NCBI GenBank assembly: GCA_021234155.1
Contig: JAJEKV010000005.1
Span: 20,258,089 to 20,322,088, forward strand
Direction: 5' to 3'
Length of the DNA stretch: 64,000 nt
Source: Isoetes taiwanensis
Lineage: Eukaryota; Streptophyta; Lycopodiopsida; Isoetales; Isoetaceae
The notes beneath the pieces were generated by a model, which was not told the DNA's origin, searched no databases, and saw nothing but the letters and a program-made list of their open reading frames with translations. The position numbers and the translations under genes were made by a program. Position 1 is the first letter of the stretch; every line of letters begins with the position of its first letter. This document shows, one piece after another, positions 25,077-36,972 of this stretch.

Positions 25077-25868
25077 TGTGATTGCTCCCAGAATCTATAC
25101 GATGCGCCCATCGTATAAATACAAGAATTCCCCTCCCATGGCGACTACATCACCATGGTAAGGCCCTCCGTCATATTTGGACCACTTGGAATGGCCAAGT
25201 GTCCGAGCGAGGAGCACGGAGGTGTCATTCGTCCCACGTCCTCTATGGAAGATCCTATACAACGGAAGCATACATATACGTTAGCATACAATCATCATGC
25301 GAAATAATATACCACCACGAAGGGTGGCCCATCCATCATCATCAATGGAAAAGATAATACATCCATAATAACACGAAACAACACTATGACAAGGCACTAC
25401 CCCGGGCTCAGACTCCAAGGGGTCAACTGACGGCCAGGGCCTCAAGATATCAACAGACGGAAGTATAACATGGCGTTGGCTGGCATAAGACAATGGCTAG
25501 GGTTGTCCACTCCATCCGCCCCTCCTGTACACACTTTGCGGATAGGCTGAATCATGCTATGACGTGCTTGTAGCCCTCCGGAGACGCAATCCCAAGGAAT
25601 CACCCTTCAGGACTACTCCGGGTTACATCTTCCCGGTTCGATGAGGCAGGTCAGAGAGGCGTCTCCTCCCCGAGCATGACGGATACCTGGGTGTGCTAGA
25701 GAACACGTGCCGCATCAGCGACCCCCGCATCCGTACCCGACTTACTCATTTAAATCTAAAGGTCAGATCATCAACCCGTTCGAGCCCAGGATGACCATAT
25801 AGACTTACGCCCTCCGGCCCAGAGAGTGTCAGACCCATACCCGGCCCACACACAGTGACCGGCTATAA
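25077..25868 (-). repeat. Gypsy 3' LTR (part shared with 5' LTR)
   Basis: It starts TGTGATTGCTCCCAGAATC and matches 40693-41480 at high identity until about GACCGGCTATAAG. Sequence between 25869 and about 26150 should be the rest of the LTR or its junction with pol, but it has no match above 41480. It also matches the left-arm copy at 13165-13937. Confidence 0.85.
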
Positions 25869-26152
25869 GTATGCTCCTAGCTAGCCTCTTTAATGCACTA
25901 TTAAATTTGGCATGTGTACAAGAGCCCCACCTGGTTGTGGGTGGAGGGGCCAGACTGGCTTACAAGGAGGTTCATGTCCTGACTCATGATCACGTCCCTC
26001 TAGTAGTAAAGCCTATCGGGGACTATAGTGCACTAGACCTAATGCTCTGCCACTGCGTGAGGGCTTTGCATGGGTTCGACACTCTTGGGGTGGTGTACAC
26101 CTTCCATGGAGTTCAAGTCGAGTACGGGCAGTGGCCCTCTAGTCACCTTGAG

Positions 26153-27139
26153 TCAGCATGCTAGCCTCTGGTGGGAGTGATCCCTACCTGCCCCATCAGA
26201 ACTGGGGAGATGCCTCTCCAGAAGTGTTGGTGTGTCAAGAATCTCTTCTGGATCCGGATGATGCTTCTTGAGAAGGCTTACATGGAAGACTCTATGGATC
26301 TTTAGATGTGCGGGTAGATCCAACCGGTAGGCCTGAGAACCTATGCGTTCGGTTATAGAAAATGGTCCCGCCCATCTAGATGCAAGTTTCTTGCAGTTGC
26401 CAATCTTAAGTTTGGCTTGCTTCACCTTGATCTTTAGCCAGACAGAGTCACTGACCTGAAACTCCCGGGGAGTACATTGTCGATCAACTAAACTCTTTTG
26501 CCGAGCTCTTGCGGCTATCAAGTATGCTCGAACTTCCTCAACTAGCGCTTGCATGTCTGTGAGTAATTGTTGAAAAACCTCCACCTTGGATACTGGGTTA
26601 TGCCACGTGTCTGGTGTCAGGCACTGATAACCATAATTTATCATGAAAGGAGACATCCTTGAGGACTCCTGTCTCGTACTATTGTAAGCAAAATCCACCA
26701 AATGAATGTAGTCTGCCCATTGAGACTGTTTGTTCCAGACATAATTACATAGCATATCCTCAATTATGCGATTGGTACGCTCTGTTTGGCCATCTGTCTG
26801 CAGATGATAAGCTGTGCTCATGGCAAGCTTAGTTTGAATAGTGCTGAAGAAATCCTTCCAAAATGCACTAACAAACTTAGGATCCCGATCCGATATAATG
26901 GTACGGGGCATCCTATGCAGACGAAATACCTCCCTCGTGAAGAACAAGGCGATATCCAATGCAGTGTCTGTGGTCCGACATGGCAGGAAATGTGCCATCT
27001 TCGAAAGTTTGTCGACCACCACCATTAAGGCATCAAACCCTCTTAAGGTGCGCGGAAGCCCCACGATAAAATCCATGGTAATAACTTCCCATTTAGCATT
27101 GAATACATCGAGGGGTTGCAATTCTCCTGGAATACGCAA
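26153..27139 (-). pseudogene. Gypsy integrase, DDE core and C-terminal domain
   Basis: The open stretch of 328 residues starts inside integrase. The catalytic triad is visible: Asp in ITMDFIVGLP, Asp in TIISDRDPKFVS, and Glu in DGQTERTNR. The C-terminal domain has VWLKIK, RWAGPFSI and HRVFHVSLLKKH. Upstream in frame, the HHCC zinc-binding region at about 27145-27300 is interrupted by a TAG where the conserved Gln after the first zinc Cys is expected (about 27165). Integrase would insert element cDNA into the genome. The stretch after HVSLLKKH is short and shows no clear chromodomain. Confidence 0.9.
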
Positions 27140-27267
27140 CTGCTCTGCCTTTGTTTGTTGACAGGTCTAGCATTGCTTGATATATGTGGCAATGTGCTTC
27201 TTCATGCCTGGCCAGAAATAGCTGGAGCGGATTTTGAAATATGTCTTCATGAATCCTGCGTGCCCCG

Positions 27268-28257
27268 CTATTGGACTGTTATGTGTGTCGTGGAGAATAA
27301 GCTTACGAACTCCAGATGTGTCGGGAACATATAACTTGTCCTTGTAATAAAAGAGTTCAGCTTCCTTCTTATAATGGCGGAAAGTCTCTCTCTCTCCTTA
27401 TCCGTTCTGGCTTCCCTAGATACACTTTGCCAAATCTCTCGGAATTCCGGGTCTGTGGGAAGGGCCTGCTGAATCTGCTTGCCGAACTCACTGAAGAGTG
27501 TGGAGATAGCATTACAATGCATTCGTGTGACGAATGGATGTCTAGAAAGAGCGTCGGCAACAACACTATGCTTGCCCGGTTTATAAATGACCTCAAAATC
27601 ATATTCCTCCAGGAATTCCATCCACCGTCTTTGTCTCAAATTGAGATGGGGTTGCGTAAAGATGTATTGGAGGCTTTGATGATCAGTATCTAACTGGAAT
27701 CACCTTCCAAGTAAATAATGCCGCCAAATGCGCAAAGCACGCACAACGGCGAGTAACTCTTGGTCATGCGTGGGGTATCGCTGCTCAGCGTCATTCATCT
27801 TTTGAGAATCATAAGCGATAACCCGACCTTCTTGCATTAAACCCCCCCCCCCCCCGGGTAGCAATTTTACTGGCATCTGTGGCAACCCACTTATCCTTTT
27901 GAGGATCTGGCATTGTAAGAACAAGAGCGGTTGTCAAAACATCCTTTAATGCTTGAAATCCGGTCTGTACCTTGTCTTTCCAATGTGCCATCCAATCCCT
28001 AACCTTATCATGCTTGGTCAGGTCAGTTAAAGGTGCGGCGAGCTTGGCAAAGTCCTTGACAAATTTACGGTAATACCCGGCCAAGCCCAGGATGCTGCAA
28101 ACCTCAGACACATTGGTTGGAATAGGCCATTCTTTGACTACTTCAATTTTAGCTGGGTCGGTGGCTATTCCCTCTACGGACACAATATGTCCCAGGTAAT
28201 CAACCTTAGTGGTAGCAAAGCAACACTTGGAGAATTTGGCATATAATTGGTGGCGTC
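27268..28257 (-). pseudogene. Gypsy RT C-terminus and RNase H
   Basis: Downstream of the 509-bp insertion the RT frame resumes with [25 protein letters not shown] and [14 protein letters not shown], then the RNase H start WVATDAS, and later [20 protein letters not shown] and FEVIYKPGKHSVVADALSRH. Three lesions are visible: a run of 14 C at 27842-27855 that shifts the frame (the left arm has only about 5 G there), a TGA near 27697 where Arg is expected, and the later TAG. RNase H degrades the RNA strand of the RNA:DNA hybrid. Confidence 0.88.
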
Positions 28258-28766
28258 CAAGGGGGGTGCACCTAGAGTACACATATTGATCAAGTGAGTG
28301 CATCGGTTAGGGTTTTTTATTGCCTTGGTCGTAGGTATACGGTCAGGAGCTCATACGGGTGGGAAGGAGAGATTCCGTAGATGATCGACTTGGGGAGCTG
28401 ATCCATCTGATGGAAGGAGCGCCGTATCCTTATATTTTCAGCTTCATTTTTACCTTTCTAGCAGATTCATCTCAGCACTATCCATTCCAGCTATTCCATA
28501 TATTGCACAGGTATTACCCTATTCCAGGAATTCCAGGTATTCCAGGAACCCTAGACCTATGTCCTCACAAAAGGTACAAAGTCGGAAAGGGATTATATAA
28601 TTTGGCACAACCAATCGTAAATCTATGGATAGAGGCTATAATGTATGTTAGTTCGAAAACCCATATGGTATGGGTTTTTCTACTCCAAAAAGCCGTATAC
28701 AGGGGTTTTTCTGTGACCCCTCGAACGCACATGCCATCTGTCCATATATAGAGGTGCACCCCCCGG
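28258..28766. mobile_element. 509-bp non-autonomous element with 9-bp TSD (Mutator-like)
   Basis: The insertion sits between identical 9-bp direct repeats GGTGGCGTC (28249-28257 and 28767-28775). Its ends are inverted: CAAGGGGGGTGCACCTAGAG at the left, against TAGAGGTGCACCCCCCGG at the right, a core TIR of GGGGGGTGCACCT. Removing it with one TSD rejoins the RT reading frame. A 9-bp TSD is characteristic of Mutator-like elements. No transposase is present. An internal CCATTCCAG/TATTCCAGG-rich stretch lies at 28480-28550. Confidence 0.85.
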
Positions 28767-29230
28767 GGTGGCGTCTCAGTTTCTGTAAGGCCAACCGAAG
28801 ATGCCATTCATGGTCCTCTAAGGTCTTACTGTATATGAGGATATCATCAAAGAATATTATGACAAAATCGTCAAGGTACTCACGGAAGACATCATTCATA
28901 AGCCTCATGAAGGTGGCCGGAGCATTAGTCAGGCCAAATGGCATGACGGTAAACTCGTAATGCCCATAACGCGTCCGGAAAGCGAACTTATGGATGTCAT
29001 CCTCCTTAATCCTTATTTGGTGATACCCGGACCGTAGATCAATCTGGCCCCTTGCAATTGATCCATAAGATCATCTGCCCGCAGCAAAGCATACCGATTC
29101 TTAATAGTGTGATTGTTTAGCTGGCGGTAATCGATGCACATTCTTAGGGTGCCATCTTTCTTCTTAACAAAAAGTATCGGGGCTCCAAAAACTGAAGCCT
29201 AATTTAAGGAGTTCTTGCAACTGCTTCTTA
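28767..29230 (-). pseudogene. Gypsy reverse transcriptase N-terminal and catalytic part
   Basis: The minus-strand reading gives the palm motif [20 protein letters not shown] (in part), [18 protein letters not shown], and the catalytic box as [17 protein letters not shown], with the two adjacent aspartates intact. The N-terminal part at 29230-29050 has frameshifts. It is cut at LRRH by the insertion at 28258-28766. Confidence 0.88.
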
Positions 29231-29533
29231 AGCTCGGTCAATTAAGGAATACTCATTCGATATGGGGCCTTACTGGTAGGTTTAGTGCCTGGTTTCAGGG
29301 TAATTTCATATTCCACCCCTCTGAATGGTGGCAACCGATGGATTTCATCGGGAAAAAGATCATGGTATTCCCGAAGAACTATGGCTATTGCAGGAGGCAA
29401 TGCATCAAGGACTTCATCCTGTTTGGACTTAGCTTCCACTGAAGCAAGTCGAATCATTCCCGTAATCTGAAATTTCCTGAGAGCCCTATGCAACTGGCGT
29501 AATGAAATACATTGCATAATAGGACTAATTGGC

Positions 29534-30306
29534 TTACCTGCTATAGTGACTCGGGCTCCATTGGCTGCATTGGGTGACCTCCAGTTTCTCACAATCAATG
29601 TTGGCTTTGGCAGCGGCCAGGAATTCCATTCCCACAATGAGATTATACCGGCCAATATCCATTATCTCCGCTCCTAGAGCAACAGGTGCTCCTGGCAGCT
29701 GAATACTCAAATTGATACGAGGACCACTGGTGTGGCTTATGGCCCCACTTGCCAATGTAACTGGACGTGGCTTAGACCTCAAAGGGGTGATGTGTAAGGC
29801 TTCTGCCATTCTAGGAGATGCAAAGTTATGCGTGCTACCAGTATCCATAAGAATGACGAAGGGTTTACAATCTACTTGACCAATCGTAGAGATGACAGAG
29901 GGCTGGTGGTTGGCTTGATCTGTTTCAATAGCAGCATAAATGTGAGACTCACCTGTTATATAGTCAGGCGCGTCATCCTCCTCAGCGTTATCCGGATGGT
30001 TTGGGTCCCCCGTGTCTTCCCAATCCATATCAGCCAGGGCGGCCTGCACTGTCTGTGTGATGTAGGGGCATTCTTGCATGCGGTGCCCCGGGCGGAAGCA
30101 CCGATAGCAAGCCCGCTCCTTACGCAACTGTTCACGGGCCTCCCTAGGGATAGCTTGGAGGATATCTCTGAAAGCTCCTGCAAGATTGGTAGACTTCTCT
30201 GGCACAGTGAAGGAAACTTTCTTCTCAATTTTCTGGTATCCAGTAGAGGCGAGAAGGCTCTGGACTAGGTGAGCGCCCTCTGTACGGTGTATACCCCTTG
30301 TTCAAA
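29534..30306 (-). pseudogene. Gypsy gag C-terminus (zinc knuckle) and aspartic protease
   Basis: The zinc knuckle CYRCFRPGHRMQEC (CX2CX4HX4C, residues 33-46 of the open stretch) binds genomic RNA in gag. The protease active site is DTGSTHNFASP at about residue 120, in the context CKPFVILM. Upstream, 30206-30306 carries a degraded gag linker leading to the TIR-element junction at 30306. The remaining protease domain (LPGAPVALGAEIMDIGRYNL, GMEFL) follows. A frameshift near 29560 separates it from RT. Confidence 0.88.
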
Positions 30307-30884
30307 CACAAGGCCCCCAAAATTGAATCAGTATGATTTTTTTGAAATGATTTATTAGTGAAAACCAAATCTTAAAATCATTACCGATATGTGGGCCAAA
30401 AAGTTTACAAACCATATTTGGTTATACATTATAGTTCATCAATACAATTCCACGACGTGATAAAAGATCATTGTTTTTTTATATGGTAGTAGAACATGAT
30501 AGTTATAGTTTTATAACAACTTAAAATATGTCTAGTTTAATAGAATGATTATCAATCCCATCTATCTTTCTTAGCATATACACATGGTAATTTTTAGTGT
30601 CTATGTTACGATGATTTATGAGATTAATCGTAACAACATACGATAAATGTAATTGGTTTAGGTTTGCTAGTATGAGTTTATAGTGATTAATTGTAACAAC
30701 AACATATGATAAGTATAGATGACTTTTTTTGCATGATACCAAATGGTTAACCACTGCAATATTACCAAATAGTTTACCAGTATAATTTTACAACCTAATT
30801 TTGAGCTTATGATATTTAAAAGCGTTTTATGACAATGCAGTAGAGGATTTAGGGAATTTTGTGACTACAATGGGAAGATGAACA

Positions 30885-30963
30885 TGTGGGAGTTGAACCC
30901 ACAATTTTACCATGTGCTTCACAATACAATTAGATTGGATATAGTCATGTGGTATGTTCTTAA
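30885..30963 (-). other. tRNA-like cloverleaf candidate (right-arm copy)
   Basis: This is the inverted copy of 8147-8226, with the same complementary hexamer ends (GAACAT / ATGTTC) and T-arm hairpin with B-box-like GGTTCAACTCC. It is not a recognisable functional tRNA. Confidence 0.35.
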
Positions 30964-32510
30964 AGAGCCAGACACCTAAAAGAAATGAGCAATTTAGAAG
31001 CCAAATTTCTTTAGAAGCATAATCATTCCTAAATGTAATGAGCAAGATCACAGCTCCAAAAACCACCCTGCTGTTCGTTCGTAATCTGGCCCTGCCCTGC
31101 CCTGCCCAGCAAAACATGGAGGGAATCTGGTTGATGCAAAACATCCAAGATATAAAGCTAAAACATCGTCAGACCATCTGCAAAATAACTCTAGAACATC
31201 TCTATCATGGCTATGCCGCCCTGTCCTACCACTTCTGTAAAAAGAAACTATTACTTCAATAGAAAGAAACTATAATAATAACCCTACTGACCATTCAAAT
31301 GCCAAAACCCATTTTCTAACATCAACAAACATGGAAAGAAAGGAGCATTACCTAGTGTAATATGCAAGAAAGCCATTTGGCCCTGATAACCCCAGTAATA
31401 ACCCTGGAAAAAGGAAGGTTCGGATCATACAAAAGATGAATAAATTGTTGAAGACAATAAACTGTTGAAGGATCTAATCTTGAAATCTAATGCAACAAAA
31501 CAAGAGCTTCAAAAAAGAAAAAATCAAAGAAATAAGAAAGCACTGCAAGAACTAAGCATAGATTTTATTGAGCTTCTCATGATTGAAGGACCTAAGATCC
31601 AGCTTGATAACTTCTAAACATCCATTGAAGAATGCCACAAAACAGTTTTTCACAAACAATAGTTTCTATTTGACATCTGTAATAGGCTGCAATACCATAA
31701 GGAATACACAGAATCAATAAAACTTAGAAAAAAATTGTATACAAGAAAACTCGGAGCAAGGCCAACCTATTATCCTTACATAGATCTAAAAGTTCTGTAA
31801 GGCAAAAACGCATCATAATCCGAAAATATTGCGAATAGATCTGTGCAACAACCCTGCAAGAATGTTGAAAGTAAGTAAGTGCAAAGGAATAAAACAAGAT
31901 AATATAAAAGACCAGATACATATCGTCCCATAATGAATCACATAGCAGCTCTGCACATCGAATAGAAGTTTCTACTTCGAAGGTAGTGATTCTTTCATCC
32001 TTTTGCAGCTTCAGAAATAATTTAATTTCATGAGCTACTTACTGGGCAATCATCTGTGGACTTCATAGTTTTGCTAGTAAGAGCTGAAAGACGCTGGCCG
32101 GATGCCTATACTCTGTGAAGAGCCTCGTAAAACTGCCATGCCTATGCTTGTTCTCAAAGAAGCATGTTATGCTATGGATCGGCGTCCTTTAGGGCATATG
32201 GCCGCTGCTAAGTGGATCATGGCCGCATCCGGCGAAGCCAAATGGGAGCTCTCAGCTCCACCGCCGCTGCCGCATTAAGAAAATGGAGGGAAATAGGGTT
32301 TGGGCGTTATCAATTAAGGAATTAAAAGAAAAATTAAAAAAAAAAACCCTTTATATTTATGGGGTTGCTCCTGCAGTTTTTGAAATTGTCAAATTGCCTT
32401 TACTTTTTCTCTTGGAGCAACGACCAAATGGGGGCACAGCTAAAAGAATCGATCTTGCTTCCGAAGTATGGTAGTTATATCTATAAGTTACAACAAATGC
32501 TACTCTCTGC

Positions 32511-35500
32511 AATATAACCTGCATTGAGCGCATTACAACATCCATTGAGAGCGAGAGCAGCCTACTCCACGATCTGATAAAAAAGCAGTATAAACATATC
32601 AATTACTCCGATCTCAATCAGACAATGAGCAATATGGCTCCGAAAAGTGGAGCTTCATCCATTACTAGATTTTAAGAAGATTGAAAAAAACTCAGACGTG
32701 AGGTCACAAAATAAATCAATTGTTGTACCCCAATGTATCAATTAGTAGATTTGTCAAAAACAAAATTGGATTTGGCGAATGAATTGGTTAGTTTTTTTAG
32801 CCCAGATCCCACTGTTTTTCATTTGAAACATCACCCGGGTAGAGATGTTTGATCGATAAGGTTCAAATGAACTATGAGAAATTGGAACTGGGGAAATAAA
32901 GAGCAATAACTTCTTCAACAGCTCGAGTTACGATTCTTAATGAAATTGTACTTTTTTAATATGGTGCTACCACATGGCACTTTGCTACACTAAAAATTTG
33001 GCTAGCCAAATTCGCATTACATGTTTTCCCAGCTACAACACTAGTTTCTCTCTCCTCTCTCTTCTTTGTGCCAACTATGGGCCTCTCCCACAAGGGCACA
33101 GTAACCTGCAACATACCTCCCAGACATTACTTGGATGGCACACAATCCAAACCTGCAAGCACACGACTACATTATTATAACGTGTAATTTATAAAAGGAA
33201 TTTAACATAACTATTGAAGCACCTCTCACAGGGATATATCAAACATGCATGGGCATAAAAAAGTCACTCTGATGTCGTCACACTTTTTAAAATAGAGTAC
33301 GTTAGGCAATTGACCAATAAAATACTAAACTATAGGCCAAAGAACCGTCATTCAATTAAATTTGGATTATGTCAATTTCAAAATCACGCCAACCTGCGGT
33401 TGTTGCCTATAGGGCTTTTTTTTATTTTTTTTATTTTTTCCTTGAACTTGACAAATCACATAAACATTGCAATTCCCATGAGTCGTTTCAGATGAGACTT
33501 GAAATATTAATGCTTGAATCATATTGTTAGAAGGCCCTTAATGGTTATCTCGGATATCAAGGCCCAATGTCAAATGTATTGATATTGATCTTGTCATAAT
33601 CAATCAGTAGTATTAGCCCACTTTCTACCAGAATTGGCAGATGTTCTCCTTTTGTATTTGTGAGGCTGAATGAATAAGTAATTTTCAGAGAAGATTTGCA
33701 GTCTCCTCCTTAGTATAGAGAACTCAAATTACTGGAGGTTCATGTACCAATAGAGAGGTAATAGATCACTATTGTGGCTTAGATTCTGAAGGCAACTTGG
33801 CCCCCCCAAAAATTGGAGCTGTAATTAAATTGGCCCTAGGTTTGTTGCCAGATGGCATCCAGAAATCCGACATTTCTCTTAAAGTCAATTCGGATCTGCC
33901 ACAATACTCTCATCAGGTGCTTTAGTCTACTAAATACTAACCATTATTGCAAATGTTCGCTCCTCAATGTGCTGATGCATATTTGCCTAGCCCACGCATA
34001 AGAGCACCATCTTCCACCCACCACAGAATTCAGACGTGCAAACTCCTAAATCCTTCCTAGTGTTTTTCTAAGCAATCTTTGGATTCACTGGCAGCATTTT
34101 TTGCTTTTTTTAGATTCACTAGTTCATATCATCGGATCAAGCAATCAAACTAAGTTGATCCAGTGCAGAAGACTGGTTTATGTGAACCTTCTATGCCATC
34201 TCACTTATTGAAGGCTTTTTAGAACCAGTGACAAGGTATGATGCCCATGTTGGATCTGATGGCGCTGAAGGTTCTACCAAAGAGGCTGGAATTCGATTAT
34301 TAAATAATATAGAAAATCTAATGACTTTTGTTTATTGAAGATGATCGTCAAGGGGCTAGCATATTTAACATACCTGCTGCCTGGCATGATGAAAGTATCC
34401 CAAGCCCACCTAGAAGTAGCCAAAGTATTTATTGACATTCATTTGTTTCTGCTAATTAAGTTACAAAATGTAAATATTACAGTAAAGCATACTTCAACAA
34501 GTGCTCCCATGCTCATGGATAAGCACCTCAGTAAGCACCTCAATCTAAAAATAGATTTTTTTTTCGAACTTTGCAAAAGCCCAAAGTAGAATGTTTTAGA
34601 ATGTTCGACGCTCTAGAACGCATTCCTTGAGAACTTTTTTTTAATTCCTTCAGTTGCTATAGATGGCTATACGCAGTTGTACTACATGCTAAAGATACCA
34701 CATGTCAAAATGCAACAATGCCCTACAAATAGCACCCAATCTAGTGGACCATAAGTTCACTCAAGTTGTTTACGACATTGAACTTGTATTGTATAACTTC
34801 TACTCAAGCTGATCTATGGCTAGAGAGAAAGATGTGAATGAAAGAAAAGTTAGTGCATCCTTCAACAAACATTTTCTAAAACATTACTCAATGGCCTGAT
34901 CACCCAAATTTATGAGCCACATAGACCTCTAGTCGATTAGAGCACTTGTAATCAGTCAAATTTGATGTCACCATGGCCGCTAAGTCCCAAGGTATGCTGG
35001 TCAAAATTTCAATAATTCTTTCTAGTTTAATGTTGGAGAATTACTATCTAGTCAATCGTACCAACCTTAAGAGTGTTAAATGAGATGGCAAAGTCTAACA
35101 AATATTTCATTGCTTCAATCTTTTTACGAAGAAATGACTATGGGTCTATTCTCATCCATCGACAAAACTATAGATAATGTGGCATATCTACATGCCACAA
35201 TTCATACTTATCACCATTCATTGACACCCACCCAATACCACATACTACAGAGAGATGGCGAACTAAAGTTCCTGGCTATTAAGATCTTCTAATGCTTTTG
35301 AAGATTGCAACACCTGAAGAATTAGATATAGTAGTTGGAATGACTAGTTAATATGGAAAATTATGCTCAAGATCAATAGTGGCTTAAGGATTGGATCAAA
35401 ATGGACTATAGAATAAGCAAGTAGCAAAAGCATAGCATATTTGCAAAATCAAATGCGATCTTTGAACTAACTTCAGCGCATTAGAACTGTGTTACAAAAC

Positions 35501-35740
35501 CCATATAGGATATTGACAATTAGCATTAGAAAGATCCTATATTGCAGTATTAAAAATGCACGCTAGAAAAAATACCTCCCAACTAGTGATGATTTCAAGA
35601 AACTAGTATAAGAAATAGAATTAGTATCAAAAATATGGTGCAAACTAGTAATGATTTACAAAACCATGCAGAATTTATGGTTTTTGATGAGATTACAATT
35701 TATCAGTATGGAAAATCACACTTATACTAGTTTTCATGGT
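32511..35740. other. Interior of the TIR element beyond the inverted repeat; no gene seen
   Basis: AT-rich sequence with only short open stretches in all frames, no conserved protein motif and no RNA gene recognised. Confidence 0.6.
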
Positions 35741-35776
35741 GATTATTTATGCGTGTTCTTTTTTGGGGGCCTTGTG

Positions 35777-36249
35777 AAAGTGAACGAAGATGTTCGTGGC
35801 AGCTGGTACTTCAGGGTGTCCTCTTCTAGGCTAAGTGCTTTAGCCTCTGCTTCTGCAACGGTCTTAGGGTCTATGGCTCGTACCATTTTCCTTATGGTAG
35901 GGGATAAGCCCTCAATATACCCTTCAACGGCCCTACGCTCATTTATCCCTGGGACGTATAAGCGTAACCTCATGAACTCATCCGTATAAGACTGGACGGT
36001 CATGTTTTTCTGTTCCAGGCGGTAGAAGGTTTGGATCTGTTGGCAACGATGGGCCCTGGGCACATAACGTGATTTGAAGGCTTTAGCAAAGACTTTATAG
36101 CAGCACCTTCCCCTTGTGAGCCCATGAGAGCGGGCATATCCCTTCCACCAGATTCGTGCTTGGAGATCAGTAAGTTGCCGCTTCATAATAGTGAGCTCTT
36201 CTTTGGGTAAGTAAGGCGGCTGGGTTGCAGGTGAGTGGGGGGCGTGCAA
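35777..36249 (-). pseudogene. Gypsy gag (retrotransposon gag domain), split by insertion
   Basis: The segment contains the gag capsid signature: FAKAFKSRYVPRAHRCQQIQ, FYRLEQKNMTVQSYTDEFMR, LRLYVPG and GYIEGLSPTIRKMV, preceded by PYLPKEELTIMKRQLTDLQAR. Gag packages the RNA in virus-like particles. The frame runs into the TIR element at 35776 and resumes at 30306. The upstream part around 36120-36160 has degraded spacing (WWKGYARSHGL). The start Met is not certain because accessory coding sequence lies immediately upstream. Confidence 0.88.
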
Positions 36250-36426
36250 ATCTAAGATAAAAACAATCCAAGATAAGCATACTAATTCCCTTAGTTATGA
36301 CAAGAGTTTTACAAAAGAAAACACTTTGATTATTAAAAGGAAAACACGGTTACGAAAACTTGTTTTGATTTCATATACAAAAGTGAAAATTGCATTTGAC
36401 GAAGGCGACTATTAAAACAAACGAGC

Positions 36427-36800
36427 TTAGGGCTGCGTAAAGGGATATAGGATAGAGTACCGAATACTCTCCCTTACCACTTGGACCATTTTGTACCTAG
36501 CCCAAGCTTGGATAATGACGTACTGGAATTCCAAGGTAGGGCTGATGATTAGAAGATTAAAGAGATCTCGGAACGCATAATATATCTGGCAAAGATGATC
36601 ATTAGCATCCGCAAAAGCTTCTTGCTTCGTGCAGTCCCAATACGACCAAGTTCGACGAAGTGTAAGCTGTAAATGTTCAAAAGCATAGTCGCGAAGGATG
36701 TTAACTATTTCGAAGCCCTTGATGGGGTCGTATGGCTCTCCCTCTTCTTCTTCTGCTTCGTCTTATTCCTCTTGCTCTTCTTCTTCTTCTTCCTCTTCTT
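36427..36800 (-). pseudogene. Accessory coding-like segment behind a splice-acceptor-like site
   Basis: Reading on the minus strand, a pyrimidine-rich tract ending CTTCTTACAG (acceptor-like, 36801-36810) is followed by a Glu-rich run and then a well-formed stretch with EPYDPIKGFEIVNILRDYAF, then TWSYWDCTKQEAFADANDH, ISPTLEFQYVIIQAWARY and VRESIRYSILYPFTQP, ending TAA at 36427. An in-frame TAA interrupts the acidic run near 36765. I recognise no family. It may be the last exon of the ORF at 36973-38175 or a gag-proximal ORF of the gypsy element. Confidence 0.5.
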
Positions 36801-36803
36801 CTG
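36738..36803. repeat. CTT/TTC-rich microsatellite
   Basis: This is a TTC/CTT-rich tract with interruptions. On the minus strand it encodes a Glu-rich run in the accessory ORF. Confidence 0.7.
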
Positions 36804-36972
36804 TAAGAAGGCAAGAATGGATATACAACAAATGGATGATTCCTTATACTTCAAACTCTAGAAAGAGAAAGGCAAGTATTGCTTGTATTCAAAAGTGCAT
36901 AAAAATATCAATGCAATATTACATATTTTTGAGTGGCCCAAGGCCATACTCTATAATGGCTGTTACATCTAG

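Larger units (their letters stand above)
24531..32510 (+). repeat. Right arm (R) of the large inverted repeat, about 8.0 kb
   Basis: This is the inverted partner of 6589-14483; the spacer between the arms is 10.0 kb. It contains, in order, an older integrase fragment, the gypsy 3' LTR and pol with the 509-bp insertion, the gag 3' part and the first 2.2 kb of the TIR element. It retains normal CAG/CTG frequency and long open stretches, unlike the left arm. Confidence 0.9.
30307..35776. mobile_element. 5.47-kb TIR element inserted in gag (CACTA-like)
   Basis: Terminal inverted repeats are CACAAGGCCCCCAAAA (30307) and TTTTGGGGGCCTTGTG (ending 35776), flanked by AAA on both sides, a possible 3-bp TSD. 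Removing the element and one TSD rejoins gag through a plausible basic, Gly/Arg-rich linker. Ends starting CAC with a 3-bp TSD suggest the CACTA superfamily, although the canonical CACTA pentamer is not present. The interior is AT-rich with no recognisable transposase, so it is probably non-autonomous. Only its first 2.2 kb are present in the left arm. Confidence 0.75.
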
